Positions 18,689-26,887 of a DNA stretch of 64,000 bases are shown here, piece after piece. The stretch's first letter is position 1, and every line of letters starts with the position of its first letter. The DNA comes from Luteimonas salinisoli (GTDB lineage Bacteria > Pseudomonadota > Gammaproteobacteria > Xanthomonadales > Xanthomonadaceae): the NCBI RefSeq assembly GCF_013425525.1, contig NZ_JACCKA010000094.1, positions 72,435-136,434 of the forward strand. Direction: 5' to 3'. The translations under genes and the position numbers were made by a program. The notes under the pieces are model-generated. The model did no database searches and had not been told where the DNA came from. It saw only the letters and a program-made list of their open reading frames with translations.

Positions 18689-20785
18689 ATGCCGCTTTCC
18701 ACCGGACACCGCATGTTCGTCCTCGACACGCCGCTCGGCGAGGACGCGCTGCTGATTCACGAGATGGAAGGCGGCGAGTCGCTGTCCAGGCCCTATGCAT
18801 TCAAGTTCAAGCTGGTCTCGGACCGCGCCGACGTCCGGCCCGACGAACTGATCGGCAAGCGGGCGACGCTGCGGGTGGAGACCTGGGACGGCGACCGGTT
18901 CTGGACCGGCATCGTCTCCCGCTTCGTCCGCACCGGCAGGATGCGCGCGGCCGAAGGCGCGGAGGGCGAGCTGTTCGGCTACGAATGCGACCTGGTGCCC
19001 TGGCTGTGGCAGCTGCTGCAGCACGAGGACTCGCGCATCTTCCAGGAAAGCTCGATCCCCGAGATCGTCGAGGCGATCTTCGCCGACTTCGGCTTCAGCG
19101 ACTACGAGCTGCAGCTCTCCGGCGAGCACCCGCCCCTGACCTACTGCGTGCAGTACCGGGAGACCAACTACGACTTCGTCTCCCGCCTGCTGGAGCGCGC
19201 CGGCATCTACTACTTCTTCCGCCACGAGCCGGCAGCCGAGCAGCTGATCCTCACCGACAATCGCGACCACAATCCGCAGCTGGACCCGGCCGAGCTGCCC
19301 TTCCACGACGAGGCGCGGGCCGAAGACTACGACAGCATCACCCGGCTGATGCGGCGCGAGCAGACCCACACCGGCCGCTTCGTCCTGCGCGACTACGATT
19401 TCGAGCGTCCCGGCCCGGGCACCGAGCTCGAGGTGACCGTCGATACGATCGTGCAGCTGCCCGAGATCGCCAATCACGAACGCTTCGTGCATCCGGGCGG
19501 CTACGTGGAGCGCGGGCGCGGCGAGGCGCTCGCGCGGGTGATGATGGAGGCGGAGGAAGCCGGCCACGAGACGCTGGACGGCGAGAGCCGCGTGCGCATC
19601 CTCAGCGCGGGCCACAGGTTCGTCCTGATCGACCACGTGGACGACACGTTCAACACCGAGTACCTGCTCACCTCGGTGCGGCACAACGGCACCAACAACC
19701 TCGGCATGGGCCGCCCGAGCGGCTACCAGAACAGCTTCTCCTGCATCCCGCACGCCGTGCAGTACCGCTCGCCGCTCGCCACGCCCCGCGCGCGCGCGCA
19801 TGGGCCGCAGACCGCCGTCGTGGTCGGCCCGGCCGGCGAGGAGATCCACACCGACAGGTACGGCCGCGTCAAGGTCAAGTTCCGCTGGGATCGTGCCCAA
19901 GGGGCCGACGACAAGAGCTCGTGCTGGCTGCGCGTGGCGCAGATGTGGGCCGGCAGGCAATGGGGCACGATGTTCGTCCCGCGCATTGGCATGGAGGTCC
20001 TGGTCGACTTCCTGGAAGGCGACCCGGACCAGCCGATCGTGGTCGGATGCCTGTACAACGGCGAGAACATGCCGCCGTACGAGTTGCCGGCCGAGGCCAC
20101 CAAGTCCACGTTCAAGACCTATTCCTGCAAGGGCGGAGGCGGGTTCAACGAGCTGCGTTTCGAGGACAGGAAGGGCAGCGAGCAGCTCTTCGTCCATGCC
20201 GAGCGCAACCAGGACAACCGCGTAGAGAACGATTCGCTGGAGTGGATCGGAAAAGACCGCCACCTGATCGTCGAGGGCGATCAGCTGGAAGAGGTCGGGG
20301 GCGACAAGCACCTCGCCGTCAAGGGCGACCGCAACGAGAAGGTGGAAGGAACCGTCTCGCTGAACGCAGGCGTCGACCTCCAGCAGAAGGTCGGCGTCAA
20401 GCACGCGCTCGACGCCGGGATGGAGATCCATCTCAAGGCCGGCGTCAATCTCGTTCTGGAATCCGGGGCGAGCCTGACTCTGAAGGTCGGCAGCAACTTC
20501 ATCAACCTGAATCCAGCTGGCGTGTTCATCCAGGGGACGATGGTCATGCTCAACGCCGGCGGCAGCGCCGGCAGCGGCGCCGGATGCGCGCCCACCGCCC
20601 CCAAGGCGCCCGCCGAAGCCGACAAGGCCAAGCCGGGCGAAGTCACGGAATTCGCTGCCGCCGGCTCGAGACAAACTGCCCTTGGCCCTCAGGCGGCGAC
20701 GCTCACGGAAGCCGCCAAGAGCGGCGTTCCCTTCTGCGAAAAGTGCGAAGCCGCCAGGAAGGCGCGCGAAGCCGAGCAGGCCTGA
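18689..20785 (+). CDS. vgrG: T6SS spike protein VgrG (TssI)
   Basis: VgrG trimers form the puncturing spike on the Hcp tube and carry effectors. The 698-residue product has the gp27-like base (about 1-370), with GIYYFFRHE and DDTFNTEYLLTSVRHNG segments. The gp5 OB domain follows (about 385-460: DRYGRVKVKFRWD and GTMFVPRIGMEVLVDFLEGDPD). A C-terminal beta-helix with repeated VEG/LKAG/LKVGSNF strands spans about 515-620. An Ala/Pro/Lys-rich tail ends the protein and contains a CEKC pair near its end. No enzymatic domain is fused, so it is a carrier. The downstream adaptor and effector genes lie on the same strand with short spacings. Confidence 0.96.
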   Translation: MPLSTGHRMFVLDTPLGEDALLIHEMEGGESLSRPYAFKFKLVSDRADVRPDELIGKRATLRVETWDGDRFWTGIVSRFVRTGRMRAAEGAEGELFGYECDLVPWLWQLLQHEDSRIFQESSIPEIVEAIFADFGFSDYELQLSGEHPPLTYCVQYRETNYDFVSRLLERAGIYYFFRHEPAAEQLILTDNRDHNPQLDPAELPFHDEARAEDYDSITRLMRREQTHTGRFVLRDYDFERPGPGTELEVTVDTIVQLPEIANHERFVHPGGYVERGRGEALARVMMEAEEAGHETLDGESRVRILSAGHRFVLIDHVDDTFNTEYLLTSVRHNGTNNLGMGRPSGYQNSFSCIPHAVQYRSPLATPRARAHGPQTAVVVGPAGEEIHTDRYGRVKVKFRWDRAQGADDKSSCWLRVAQMWAGRQWGTMFVPRIGMEVLVDFLEGDPDQPIVVGCLYNGENMPPYELPAEATKSTFKTYSCKGGGGFNELRFEDRKGSEQLFVHAERNQDNRVENDSLEWIGKDRHLIVEGDQLEEVGGDKHLAVKGDRNEKVEGTVSLNAGVDLQQKVGVKHALDAGMEIHLKAGVNLVLESGASLTLKVGSNFINLNPAGVFIQGTMVMLNAGGSAGSGAGCAPTAPKAPAEADKAKPGEVTEFAAAGSRQTALGPQAATLTEAAKSGVPFCEKCEAARKAREAEQA

Positions 20786-20795
20786 GCCGACGCCG

Positions 20796-21347
20796 ATGAC
20801 CGACATTCGCCAGGGAACGATGATCGACGCGCTTTGGGCCGCCGCCCAGGGCAACGATGGTCCGCTGTACGCCGTGCTGGACGGTGCCCGCAACGACGGG
20901 ATCCATGCCGCCATCCTCGAGTCGCGATGCGAATTCGAATGCCTCTACACCGGCGAACTCGCGCCCGACCTGGCACAAGCCGCACCCTATCTGGTGAAGC
21001 TCGAGCGGGACCTGCCCTTCACCGACACGCTGATGCGGAAGGGCTGGGGCGACAGCTGGGGCATCTTCCTGCGCTCGCCCGCCGCCTTCCGCGATCTGCG
21101 GCGTCACCTGCGCAAGTTCCTGATGGTCTACGACCCCGACCTGAAACCGATGTACTTCCGCTACTACGACCCGCGCGTGCTGCGGATCTTTCTGCCGACC
21201 TGCGACCAGGCCCAGCTCGCGGAATTCTTCGGGCCGGTCCAGAGCTATCTCGGCGAGGACGAGGCACCGGACAACCACGTCCTGCTGCGCTTCTCCAACG
21301 ACGCGGGCACGCTCCGGCGCGAGGCGTTCCCGATCTCCCCCGCATGA
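20796..21347 (+). CDS. DUF4123 T6SS adaptor protein
   Basis: DUF4123 proteins are adaptors that load effectors onto VgrG (Tap/TEC). The ATG at 20796, 10 bases after the vgrG stop, gives 183 residues. Family segments seen are LYAVLDGARNDGI at the N-terminus, APYLVKLERDLPFTDTLM, and FRYYDPRVLRIFLPTCD. Position directly after vgrG and before candidate effectors matches the usual cassette order. Its partner may be one or both effectors carrying the shared Cys-rich leader. Confidence 0.9.
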   Translation: MTDIRQGTMIDALWAAAQGNDGPLYAVLDGARNDGIHAAILESRCEFECLYTGELAPDLAQAAPYLVKLERDLPFTDTLMRKGWGDSWGIFLRSPAAFRDLRRHLRKFLMVYDPDLKPMYFRYYDPRVLRIFLPTCDQAQLAEFFGPVQSYLGEDEAPDNHVLLRFSNDAGTLRREAFPISPA

Positions 21348-21370
21348 GCGGATGGCGAAGGAATACTGCG

Positions 21371-22171
21371 ATGCTCACCATGCGGAAACCACAAATGGAA
21401 GCGATCGAGAAGGCCGCGATCCGCGCCTTCGAAAACCGCACGCTCGCCCACCTTCAGGAGTACTTTCCCGGACACTGCAAACTGCTCGGCGAGGAGCAGA
21501 TGCGCCGCGTCATCCAGTTCGGCTGGGACAAGGCCAGGCACTATGAACTGACCGCGGAATGCTGCGTGCGCACCTACATCGAGTTCATGTGCCTGCTTGG
21601 CGGACGCTTCGACACCAATCCCCTGATGCCCTGGGCCGCCGAGATCCTCAACGACAGGAGCTCCGGGGATCAGATCGCGCGCGGCGACCGTCTCTACGAC
21701 CGCGCACACGAGTACATCCGTCACCTGGTGCCGGACTACCGCGATGCCCGGGGCGAGCCCATCACCGCCAGATTCGTTGCCGACTTGCAGCAGCTGCGCA
21801 CCGCGCCCGACACGCCGATACCCACGAGCGCCCTGCCCGTCTTCGCCGGCCAGCTGAAAGCCCGGCTGAAGAAAGTCTTCCCCGCCAAGTTCGACTACGT
21901 CGGCGAGGACAACGTAACCTCCCTCGTCGCCAACGGCATCGGCGACGCCGCCCGCTACGACATCACCGGCGAGCGCGGCCTGACCCTGTTCATCACGCTG
22001 GCGTTCGTGCTCGGTCCCGGATTCGTCGACGACCCCCTGATGCCCTGGGCATCGACGACCCTCAACGACAAGAGAATCAACACCCAGAAAAGGCGCGTCG
22101 ACAAGCTCTACATCAAGGCGATCGGCGTGCTGCGTCGCTGGTGGGAGACGCCGCACGAAGCGGGCGTTTGA
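21371..22171 (+). CDS. T6SS cassette protein with internal duplication
   Basis: No family was recognised. The 266-residue product consists of two related halves (about residues 24-115 and 160-252). The first holds GWDKARHYELTAE…DTNPLMPWAAEILND; the second holds GIGDAARYDITGE…DDPLMPWASTTLND. No signal peptide or membrane segment is present, so it is probably cytoplasmic. The ATG at 21371 has AAGGAA about 9 bases upstream. An earlier in-frame ATG at 21344 overlaps the DUF4123 stop but lacks a ribosome site. Position between the adaptor and the effectors suggests a second chaperone or adaptor; this is inference. Confidence 0.75.
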   Translation: MLTMRKPQMEAIEKAAIRAFENRTLAHLQEYFPGHCKLLGEEQMRRVIQFGWDKARHYELTAECCVRTYIEFMCLLGGRFDTNPLMPWAAEILNDRSSGDQIARGDRLYDRAHEYIRHLVPDYRDARGEPITARFVADLQQLRTAPDTPIPTSALPVFAGQLKARLKKVFPAKFDYVGEDNVTSLVANGIGDAARYDITGERGLTLFITLAFVLGPGFVDDPLMPWASTTLNDKRINTQKRRVDKLYIKAIGVLRRWWETPHEAGV

Positions 22172-22174
22172 GTC

Positions 22175-23209
22175 ATGTGCTGGAACAGCCCGACACCGGC
22201 GCCAAGTCAAAGCGGAGCCGCAAACTGCCCGCCGGGCAGTACCACGCCTTGTCCACTCCAATGCCGATGCGGCACTACCAGCTGGCTCGACACCGAGGTC
22301 TATTGCGGCGATGAAGCCAGACTACGGGCCGAATACTCCGGCGAATGCGCCGGCGACTCTGCGACCATCGAGATCCTGCACCCGTCCAATGGCAGCGTGA
22401 TAGACACGATCACCGCCCCCCTCGCAGGGGGTCGCGTGGAAGCCGTATGGATGGCCAAAGCGCAAACGGCCAACTGGCGCACCGACGAAATCCGGTTCCG
22501 CGTAACCGCAGCGGGGATCGCTTGCGAATCATCCAACGCCCTGAAATTCCGTCAGCGTCCTACCACGTCATGGGAGCTCAAGAACGTAACCCATCCTTCC
22601 GGCGGAGGCTTCGCCCCATCCCACGAAAAGCACGATGTGCGCCTGGAGCGCAACCGGGTCCACTTTTCCCTGAAGCTTCGCACGCATGGCGATCCTTTCG
22701 ACGCGACGAAACAGACCGCCGCAAAGAATCTGATCGAGGGCGTATGGAACAACGGATTCTCCGGCAAGAAGTTTCATCGCGCAGCGTGCGGCCGCGGAAA
22801 CACCTGCGACTGCTCATTCGATTGCTGCAAGGTCGACTTCCGTCTAGACGTTAATTTCGTGACCTCCGGAGAGCATCTGGCGGTCCAGGTCTTCGCGACG
22901 GCACCGGGCGACCCAGCTCACCGCAGCAGCATGAATGGCGACGGCGGACAATGGGGCGACCCGGCGATGACTCCCGCCACCACCTATGCACATGAAACGG
23001 GCCATGTCCTCGGGCAGCATGACGAGTATTCCAGCGGCGCTACCGACCCAACCTCGCCGCCGGCACAACCCGCCAACGCCACCACCCCCAATCTCATGTC
23101 GACCCCGGGCAACACGACCCTGCTGAACCGTCACTACCGCTATGCACTGGCGTATCTCAACAGCAAAGCCGACGGCGACGCATACGAAACGATCCCGCCT
23201 GGAGAATAG
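22175..23209 (+). CDS. candidate T6SS effector: metzincin metalloprotease with Cys-rich leader
   Basis: Predicted zinc metallopeptidase delivered by the T6SS. The 344-residue product has HETGHVLGQHD at residues 273-283: His 273, Glu 274, His 277 and Asp 283 fit the HExxHxxGxxD signature of snapalysin-type metzincins. NLMSTPGN at about 306-313 supplies the Met-turn. The first 30 residues form a Cys-rich leader (MCWNS…CPLQC) shared with the effector at 24149. An Ig-like beta region (about 45-135) and a Cys-rich CDCSFDCC loop lie between. There is no signal peptide, as expected for T6SS cargo. A lipoprotein gene follows 2 bases later and is the likely immunity gene. The effector role is inferred from context. 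Confidence 0.8.
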   Translation: MCWNSPTPAPSQSGAANCPPGSTTPCPLQCRCGTTSWLDTEVYCGDEARLRAEYSGECAGDSATIEILHPSNGSVIDTITAPLAGGRVEAVWMAKAQTANWRTDEIRFRVTAAGIACESSNALKFRQRPTTSWELKNVTHPSGGGFAPSHEKHDVRLERNRVHFSLKLRTHGDPFDATKQTAAKNLIEGVWNNGFSGKKFHRAACGRGNTCDCSFDCCKVDFRLDVNFVTSGEHLAVQVFATAPGDPAHRSSMNGDGGQWGDPAMTPATTYAHETGHVLGQHDEYSSGATDPTSPPAQPANATTPNLMSTPGNTTLLNRHYRYALAYLNSKADGDAYETIPPGE

Positions 23210-23211
23210 GC

Positions 23212-24114
23212 ATGCGGCTCGCTACCAGGTTCCTCCTCTTGATCGCAGCCTCTGGCATCTTCGCCTGCAACGGAAACCCCGTCATGACGTACGAGCAGAT
23301 CGAATACGTTTCCAGCGACCTCCCCGGCATGCCGCAGGTGCTTGTCGTCAACGCTGACGGACGTGCGCGCTATTCATCGCACAGCAACGCATCCGATCCG
23401 GAAAGGCCGGAGATCGGCAGATACGAAGCCAGACTCACCGCCGCCCAGATCGAGGCCCTGTTTGCCACCTTCGAGGCAGCCAATCCGAAAACGCTCGTTG
23501 ATCATTGGGGAGAGGTCCATTCCGGCGAGGACCACCGAAGAATCCGAATTACCACGACGGAAGGCGTGATCGAGAAGCTCGTCGCTCTTCGGCTCCCCGT
23601 GAGCGCCGGAATGCAAACGCTGATCGACGCGCTCGACAGGGTCGTGAAACTGGCCAAGTCATCGCCGCAGAAGGTCCTGCAGCTCGACCTCGGCCCCAGC
23701 GATGTCGATGCCGGAGGTCGATTCACGCTCGCTCTCTCGCTCAGGAACAGCGGCACGGAACCCATCTCCTTCAACAACCCCGTCGTCGCAGAAACGGAAA
23801 GCGATGGCCGAATCGAGATTCAGGCATGGCCGGACAGGGATGTCTCCGCGCTTCGCCAGGACGACCTCTTGGCTGTCGCGATCGACGGGATCGAGTCGAC
23901 CGAGACGGCCGGACAGAATGCAGCAGCGTCCAGAACGCTGAACCTTGCGCCAGGATCGGCCGTCGCTTTCAGGATTCTCGGCGCATTTCCGTTCGAGGAT
24001 CCCGGCGACTATCTATTTCGCGTTTCGTACACGAGCTATGCCGATGCGGCCGATGTTCAATCGAGTATCCGTGGCCGGATAGATTCCAGAAGGGTGGCCG
24101 TCCGGAAACCCTGA
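23212..24114 (+). CDS. predicted lipoprotein, likely immunity protein for the metalloprotease
   Basis: The 300-residue product starts with a lipoprotein signal (hydrophobic core FLLLIAASGIFA, then Cys 19), so it is probably anchored in the periplasm. The middle region (about 45-150) has an alternating helix/strand pattern, and the C-terminal part (about 155-295) reads like an Ig-like beta fold. No known domain was recognised. It lies 2 bases after the effector stop. G+C is lower than around it; the line 23521-23580 has 35 of 60 G+C. Effector–lipoprotein pairing suggests periplasmic self-protection. That function is inferred. Confidence 0.65.
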   Translation: MRLATRFLLLIAASGIFACNGNPVMTYEQIEYVSSDLPGMPQVLVVNADGRARYSSHSNASDPERPEIGRYEARLTAAQIEALFATFEAANPKTLVDHWGEVHSGEDHRRIRITTTEGVIEKLVALRLPVSAGMQTLIDALDRVVKLAKSSPQKVLQLDLGPSDVDAGGRFTLALSLRNSGTEPISFNNPVVAETESDGRIEIQAWPDRDVSALRQDDLLAVAIDGIESTETAGQNAAASRTLNLAPGSAVAFRILGAFPFEDPGDYLFRVSYTSYADAADVQSSIRGRIDSRRVAVRKP

Positions 24115-24148
24115 TACCCCGCAATCACGCAAGAGTACGAGTGACGGT

Positions 24149-25582
24149 ATGTGCTGGAACAGCAGGACTCTCCCCCCGAGTCGGAGCCCAACCGGGAATT
24201 TCCCGCCCGGCTGCACCGCGCCGTGTCCGCTGCAATGCCCATCCATGGAAATCGAGATCAACGACACGCCGGAAACGAGCGACGACCATATCCCCCTTCA
24301 TTCCGACCAGGCGCGTCCGGAGGTTCCGTGTCGCATACGCGCCACCTCGCAGGCGACCGGCGCCCAGGCGGTCCTCTCGAACCCCGATGGGCGGGTTCGG
24401 TTTCCCGGCGCGACGCAGGAGACGGTCAGTGTCTCTCTGCCCGACGACGGATCCTGGGCCGCATTCAGCCTTTCTGGCGAGATCGCCAGCGCCGCTGCCG
24501 GCGACGCCGTGATCGAGGCGCGGTGCGCCCAGGGGGGAAGTCCCGTGAAGGCGCAGGCCGCCGTGACGGTCTGCGCACTCTCGATCACCTCGGAGACGGA
24601 GCAAACCGTCTCCCCCGCCGCGTCGGCGGCGGCATCGGATGTAGCCAACGACCGCGCCCGCACGCGCCTGGGGGTCGAGGAAGTCGTCGCGCTCAGGGCC
24701 ACCGGGGCCCTGGGCGATGTGAACTGGGAGATTCTCGAAGGCGGCGGAGCCTTGAGTGCCGAGTCGGGTGCAGAGACTGCCTATACGGCTCCCGACCTCG
24801 AACGGAACCAGAACGTCCGCATCCGGGCGACCGACGCGGCGGGTTGCAAGAAGATCATCGAGTTCGATGTGGATTGCAACTACGTGGTGGCGCGCGCCCG
24901 CATCGCCGAAATCTTCTCCACCGCGCCCCAGGCGCGGGTCAACGAAATCACCGATGCGTTCAACGAGTTCTATGAAGACTTCGGGATCGACGACTGCCTG
25001 CGCCGGGCCCACTTCTTCGCACAGGTGGTCACCGAAGTCGGTGCCGGCGGCAACCCCAGGCGCGAGAACCTGAACTACACGCCCGATCGGCTGGTCGCCA
25101 TTTTCGGCTACTACGCCGCCCATCCCGCCGACGCCCAGGCGCACGGCCGTACGGCGGCCCATCCCGCCGACCAGGAAGCCATCGCCAACAACGCCTATGC
25201 CAATCGTATCGGCAACGGCAACGCCGCCAGCGGCGACGGCTGGGCCTTCCGGGGGCGCGGCTACATCCAGCTCACGGGCCGAGCCAACTACCAGGCCATC
25301 CAGAACGAGATCGATGGCGTCTCGCCGGGCTCCGGCATCGACATCGTGGCCAACCCGGATGCCGCGATCACCATCCGCGGGGGCATGCTCACCGCCATGG
25401 CCTTCTGGTCGCGCAACAACATCAACAACGCCGCAGATGGGGGCACCGCGGACGCTGACATCAACGGCGTCAGTACGATCATCAACGCCCACGGCAATCA
25501 CGCAGAGCGGCGCCAGAACTTCCGCAACACGGCCGAACCGGCTTTCCATGTCGCCGACTGCCCCAGAGTAGCCGCACCATGA
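24149..25582 (+). CDS. candidate T6SS effector: GH19-type peptidoglycan hydrolase with Cys-rich leader
   Basis: Predicted muramidase or chitinase-like enzyme acting on peptidoglycan in a target cell. The 477-residue product starts with the same Cys-rich leader as the protease at 22175 (about residues 1-30). A beta-rich Ig-like region follows (about 31-245). The C-terminal GH19/lysozyme-like domain (about 250-470) has HFFAQVVTEVG with Glu 296 as a candidate catalytic acid, ENLNYT with Glu 306, GDGWAFRGRGYIQLTGR and NINNAADGG. There is no signal peptide. Its stop overlaps the ATG of a lipoprotein gene by 4 bases, the likely immunity partner. Confidence 0.85.
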   Translation: MCWNSRTLPPSRSPTGNFPPGCTAPCPLQCPSMEIEINDTPETSDDHIPLHSDQARPEVPCRIRATSQATGAQAVLSNPDGRVRFPGATQETVSVSLPDDGSWAAFSLSGEIASAAAGDAVIEARCAQGGSPVKAQAAVTVCALSITSETEQTVSPAASAAASDVANDRARTRLGVEEVVALRATGALGDVNWEILEGGGALSAESGAETAYTAPDLERNQNVRIRATDAAGCKKIIEFDVDCNYVVARARIAEIFSTAPQARVNEITDAFNEFYEDFGIDDCLRRAHFFAQVVTEVGAGGNPRRENLNYTPDRLVAIFGYYAAHPADAQAHGRTAAHPADQEAIANNAYANRIGNGNAASGDGWAFRGRGYIQLTGRANYQAIQNEIDGVSPGSGIDIVANPDAAITIRGGMLTAMAFWSRNNINNAADGGTADADINGVSTIINAHGNHAERRQNFRNTAEPAFHVADCPRVAAP

Positions 25583-26133
25583 ACGGACGCCTCGCTCTCA
25601 CGGCCATGATGCTTCTGGCCGCAGCTTGTGGCCGCGGCCCGGACTCGCCGACGCAAGCAGAAGCGGAAAAGCCGGTCCGCTCCATCTCGAGCGAGCCAAC
25701 GGACGCCCAGGCCGCCACACCCGGTCATTCGAACCAGCGTGTGGCGCTTGCCTCGGGAGAGGTGCTGGAAGTGGCGGACGGCGTTGCCGTCCTGCGCGGC
25801 CCCGACGGCGCGAAGCTTGCGGAAAACGCTCGCGTCATCCGCCGCCCGGATCCTGGCGGCGCCTGCCTCGCCGACGGCTTCCGCGCTGCCGAAGCAGCGA
25901 GCGAGGGCTTCGTTCTGCGCAACCAGCTCTGCTCCGGCTGGTTCTTCATCGAGGAGGTCATGACCTTCGCCCCTTCCGGCGACGGCTATGTGCTCGTGCG
26001 CTTCTCCGCGACCTACCTAGATCGCCGCACCGCGGAACCCGACGGCGCTCCGCGCGTTCTGACCGAGTCCGAGCTCGGGCATCGCCGGTTTCAAGACCTG
26101 GACCCAGACGATCTCTACTCTCAATTCGACTGA
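25579..26133 (+). CDS. predicted lipoprotein, likely immunity protein for the GH19 effector
   Basis: The 184-residue product has a short lipoprotein signal ending in the lipobox LLAAACG, so it is probably anchored in the periplasm. The mature part has two Cys (GGACLADG and QLCSGWFF) and an FIEEVMTFAPSGDGYVLVRFSATYLDRR segment. No family was recognised. The ATG overlaps the effector stop (ATGA), so the pair is translationally coupled, as is typical of effector–immunity units. The immunity role is inferred from position and localisation. Confidence 0.7.
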   Translation: MNGRLALTAMMLLAAACGRGPDSPTQAEAEKPVRSISSEPTDAQAATPGHSNQRVALASGEVLEVADGVAVLRGPDGAKLAENARVIRRPDPGGACLADGFRAAEAASEGFVLRNQLCSGWFFIEEVMTFAPSGDGYVLVRFSATYLDRRTAEPDGAPRVLTESELGHRRFQDLDPDDLYSQFD

Positions 26134-26178
26134 CAACCCGGACAGAACCGCCGATGGGCATCCGTTCAACGCCAGCCC

Positions 26179-26601
26179 TCACCCGCTCTGCGCATTGTCC
26201 GCGCGAAACTTCTCCAGGTCCTCCGGCGAGTTCCCCGCCTGCATGAACGCGACCTCTTCGGGGCTGAGATCGTCGGGCGGCGGTGGCGGCGGCGGCGGCG
26301 CGGGTGGCGCCGGGCCGCCGATCAGGACGGTGGGGCATCCGGCGACGATCACGCCGCCGTGGGCGGTGAGGTCGGTGACCCGGGCAGCCGGCATGCCGCC
26401 GATCAGCACCGTGGCGGAGCCGGTGGCGATCACGTCCGGTCCTCCGGCACAGGTCGCCGGATCGCCCACCCGCGCCGCAGGGAGACCGCCGATCAGCACC
26501 GTCGGCGCACAAGGAGGCAGGATCGGGCCGCCGACGTGGGGCACCACGCCCGACCACATCGGGCAGACGTGCATGTCGGTGAGTCTTGCCGCAGGCAGCA
26601 T
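26179..26601 (-). CDS. PAAR-domain T6SS spike-tip protein
   Basis: PAAR proteins sharpen the VgrG spike tip and bind zinc. The ATG at 26601 has AAGGAG 7 bases upstream and gives 140 residues. The PAAR fold covers about residues 1-100, with repeated PTVLIGG(L/M)PAARV(G/T)D units and His/Cys residues (HVCP, PCAP, AGC). A run of eight prolines then leads to an acidic helical tail of about 30 residues (DDLSPEEVAFM). The gene is convergent with the effector cassette, 45 bases from it. The tail could be a docking element; that is a guess. Confidence 0.9.
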   Translation of the reverse strand: MLPAARLTDMHVCPMWSGVVPHVGGPILPPCAPTVLIGGLPAARVGDPATCAGGPDVIATGSATVLIGGMPAARVTDLTAHGGVIVAGCPTVLIGGPAPPAPPPPPPPPDDLSPEEVAFMQAGNSPEDLEKFRADNAQSG

Positions 26602-26887
26602 CTCCGTCTCCTTGCCGAACGTCGCCGGCGGCCCGAGGCCGCCCTCACGAGGGGAACGCCCCGGATTCTCCGCCGCAATGCCCGCGCTGGCGATAGGCAA
26701 TTCGCCATAGCTGCCGGCCTCCGCGGCATCCCCCCTTGCGCCTAGCGCGCACGGGCTATCGAAGCGCCTGCGCGCTTGGCGTACAGATGCATTCATAACG
26801 TCAAAAAGGCCCGCACTGCAGAGCCGCCGGAGGTCCGATGCCGCTTCTCCAATCCTCGATGGACCGCGCAGGGACGCCGCGTCTTGC
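26602..26887. other. 286-base divergent spacer between the PAAR gene and the degenerate kinase gene
   Basis: No gene was recognised. A short hairpin (AAGCGC, loop CTGC, GCGCTT) lies at 26762-26777. The PAAR promoter should lie here on the minus strand and that of the kinase-like gene on the plus strand, but no clear -35/-10 pair stands out. Confidence 0.4.
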
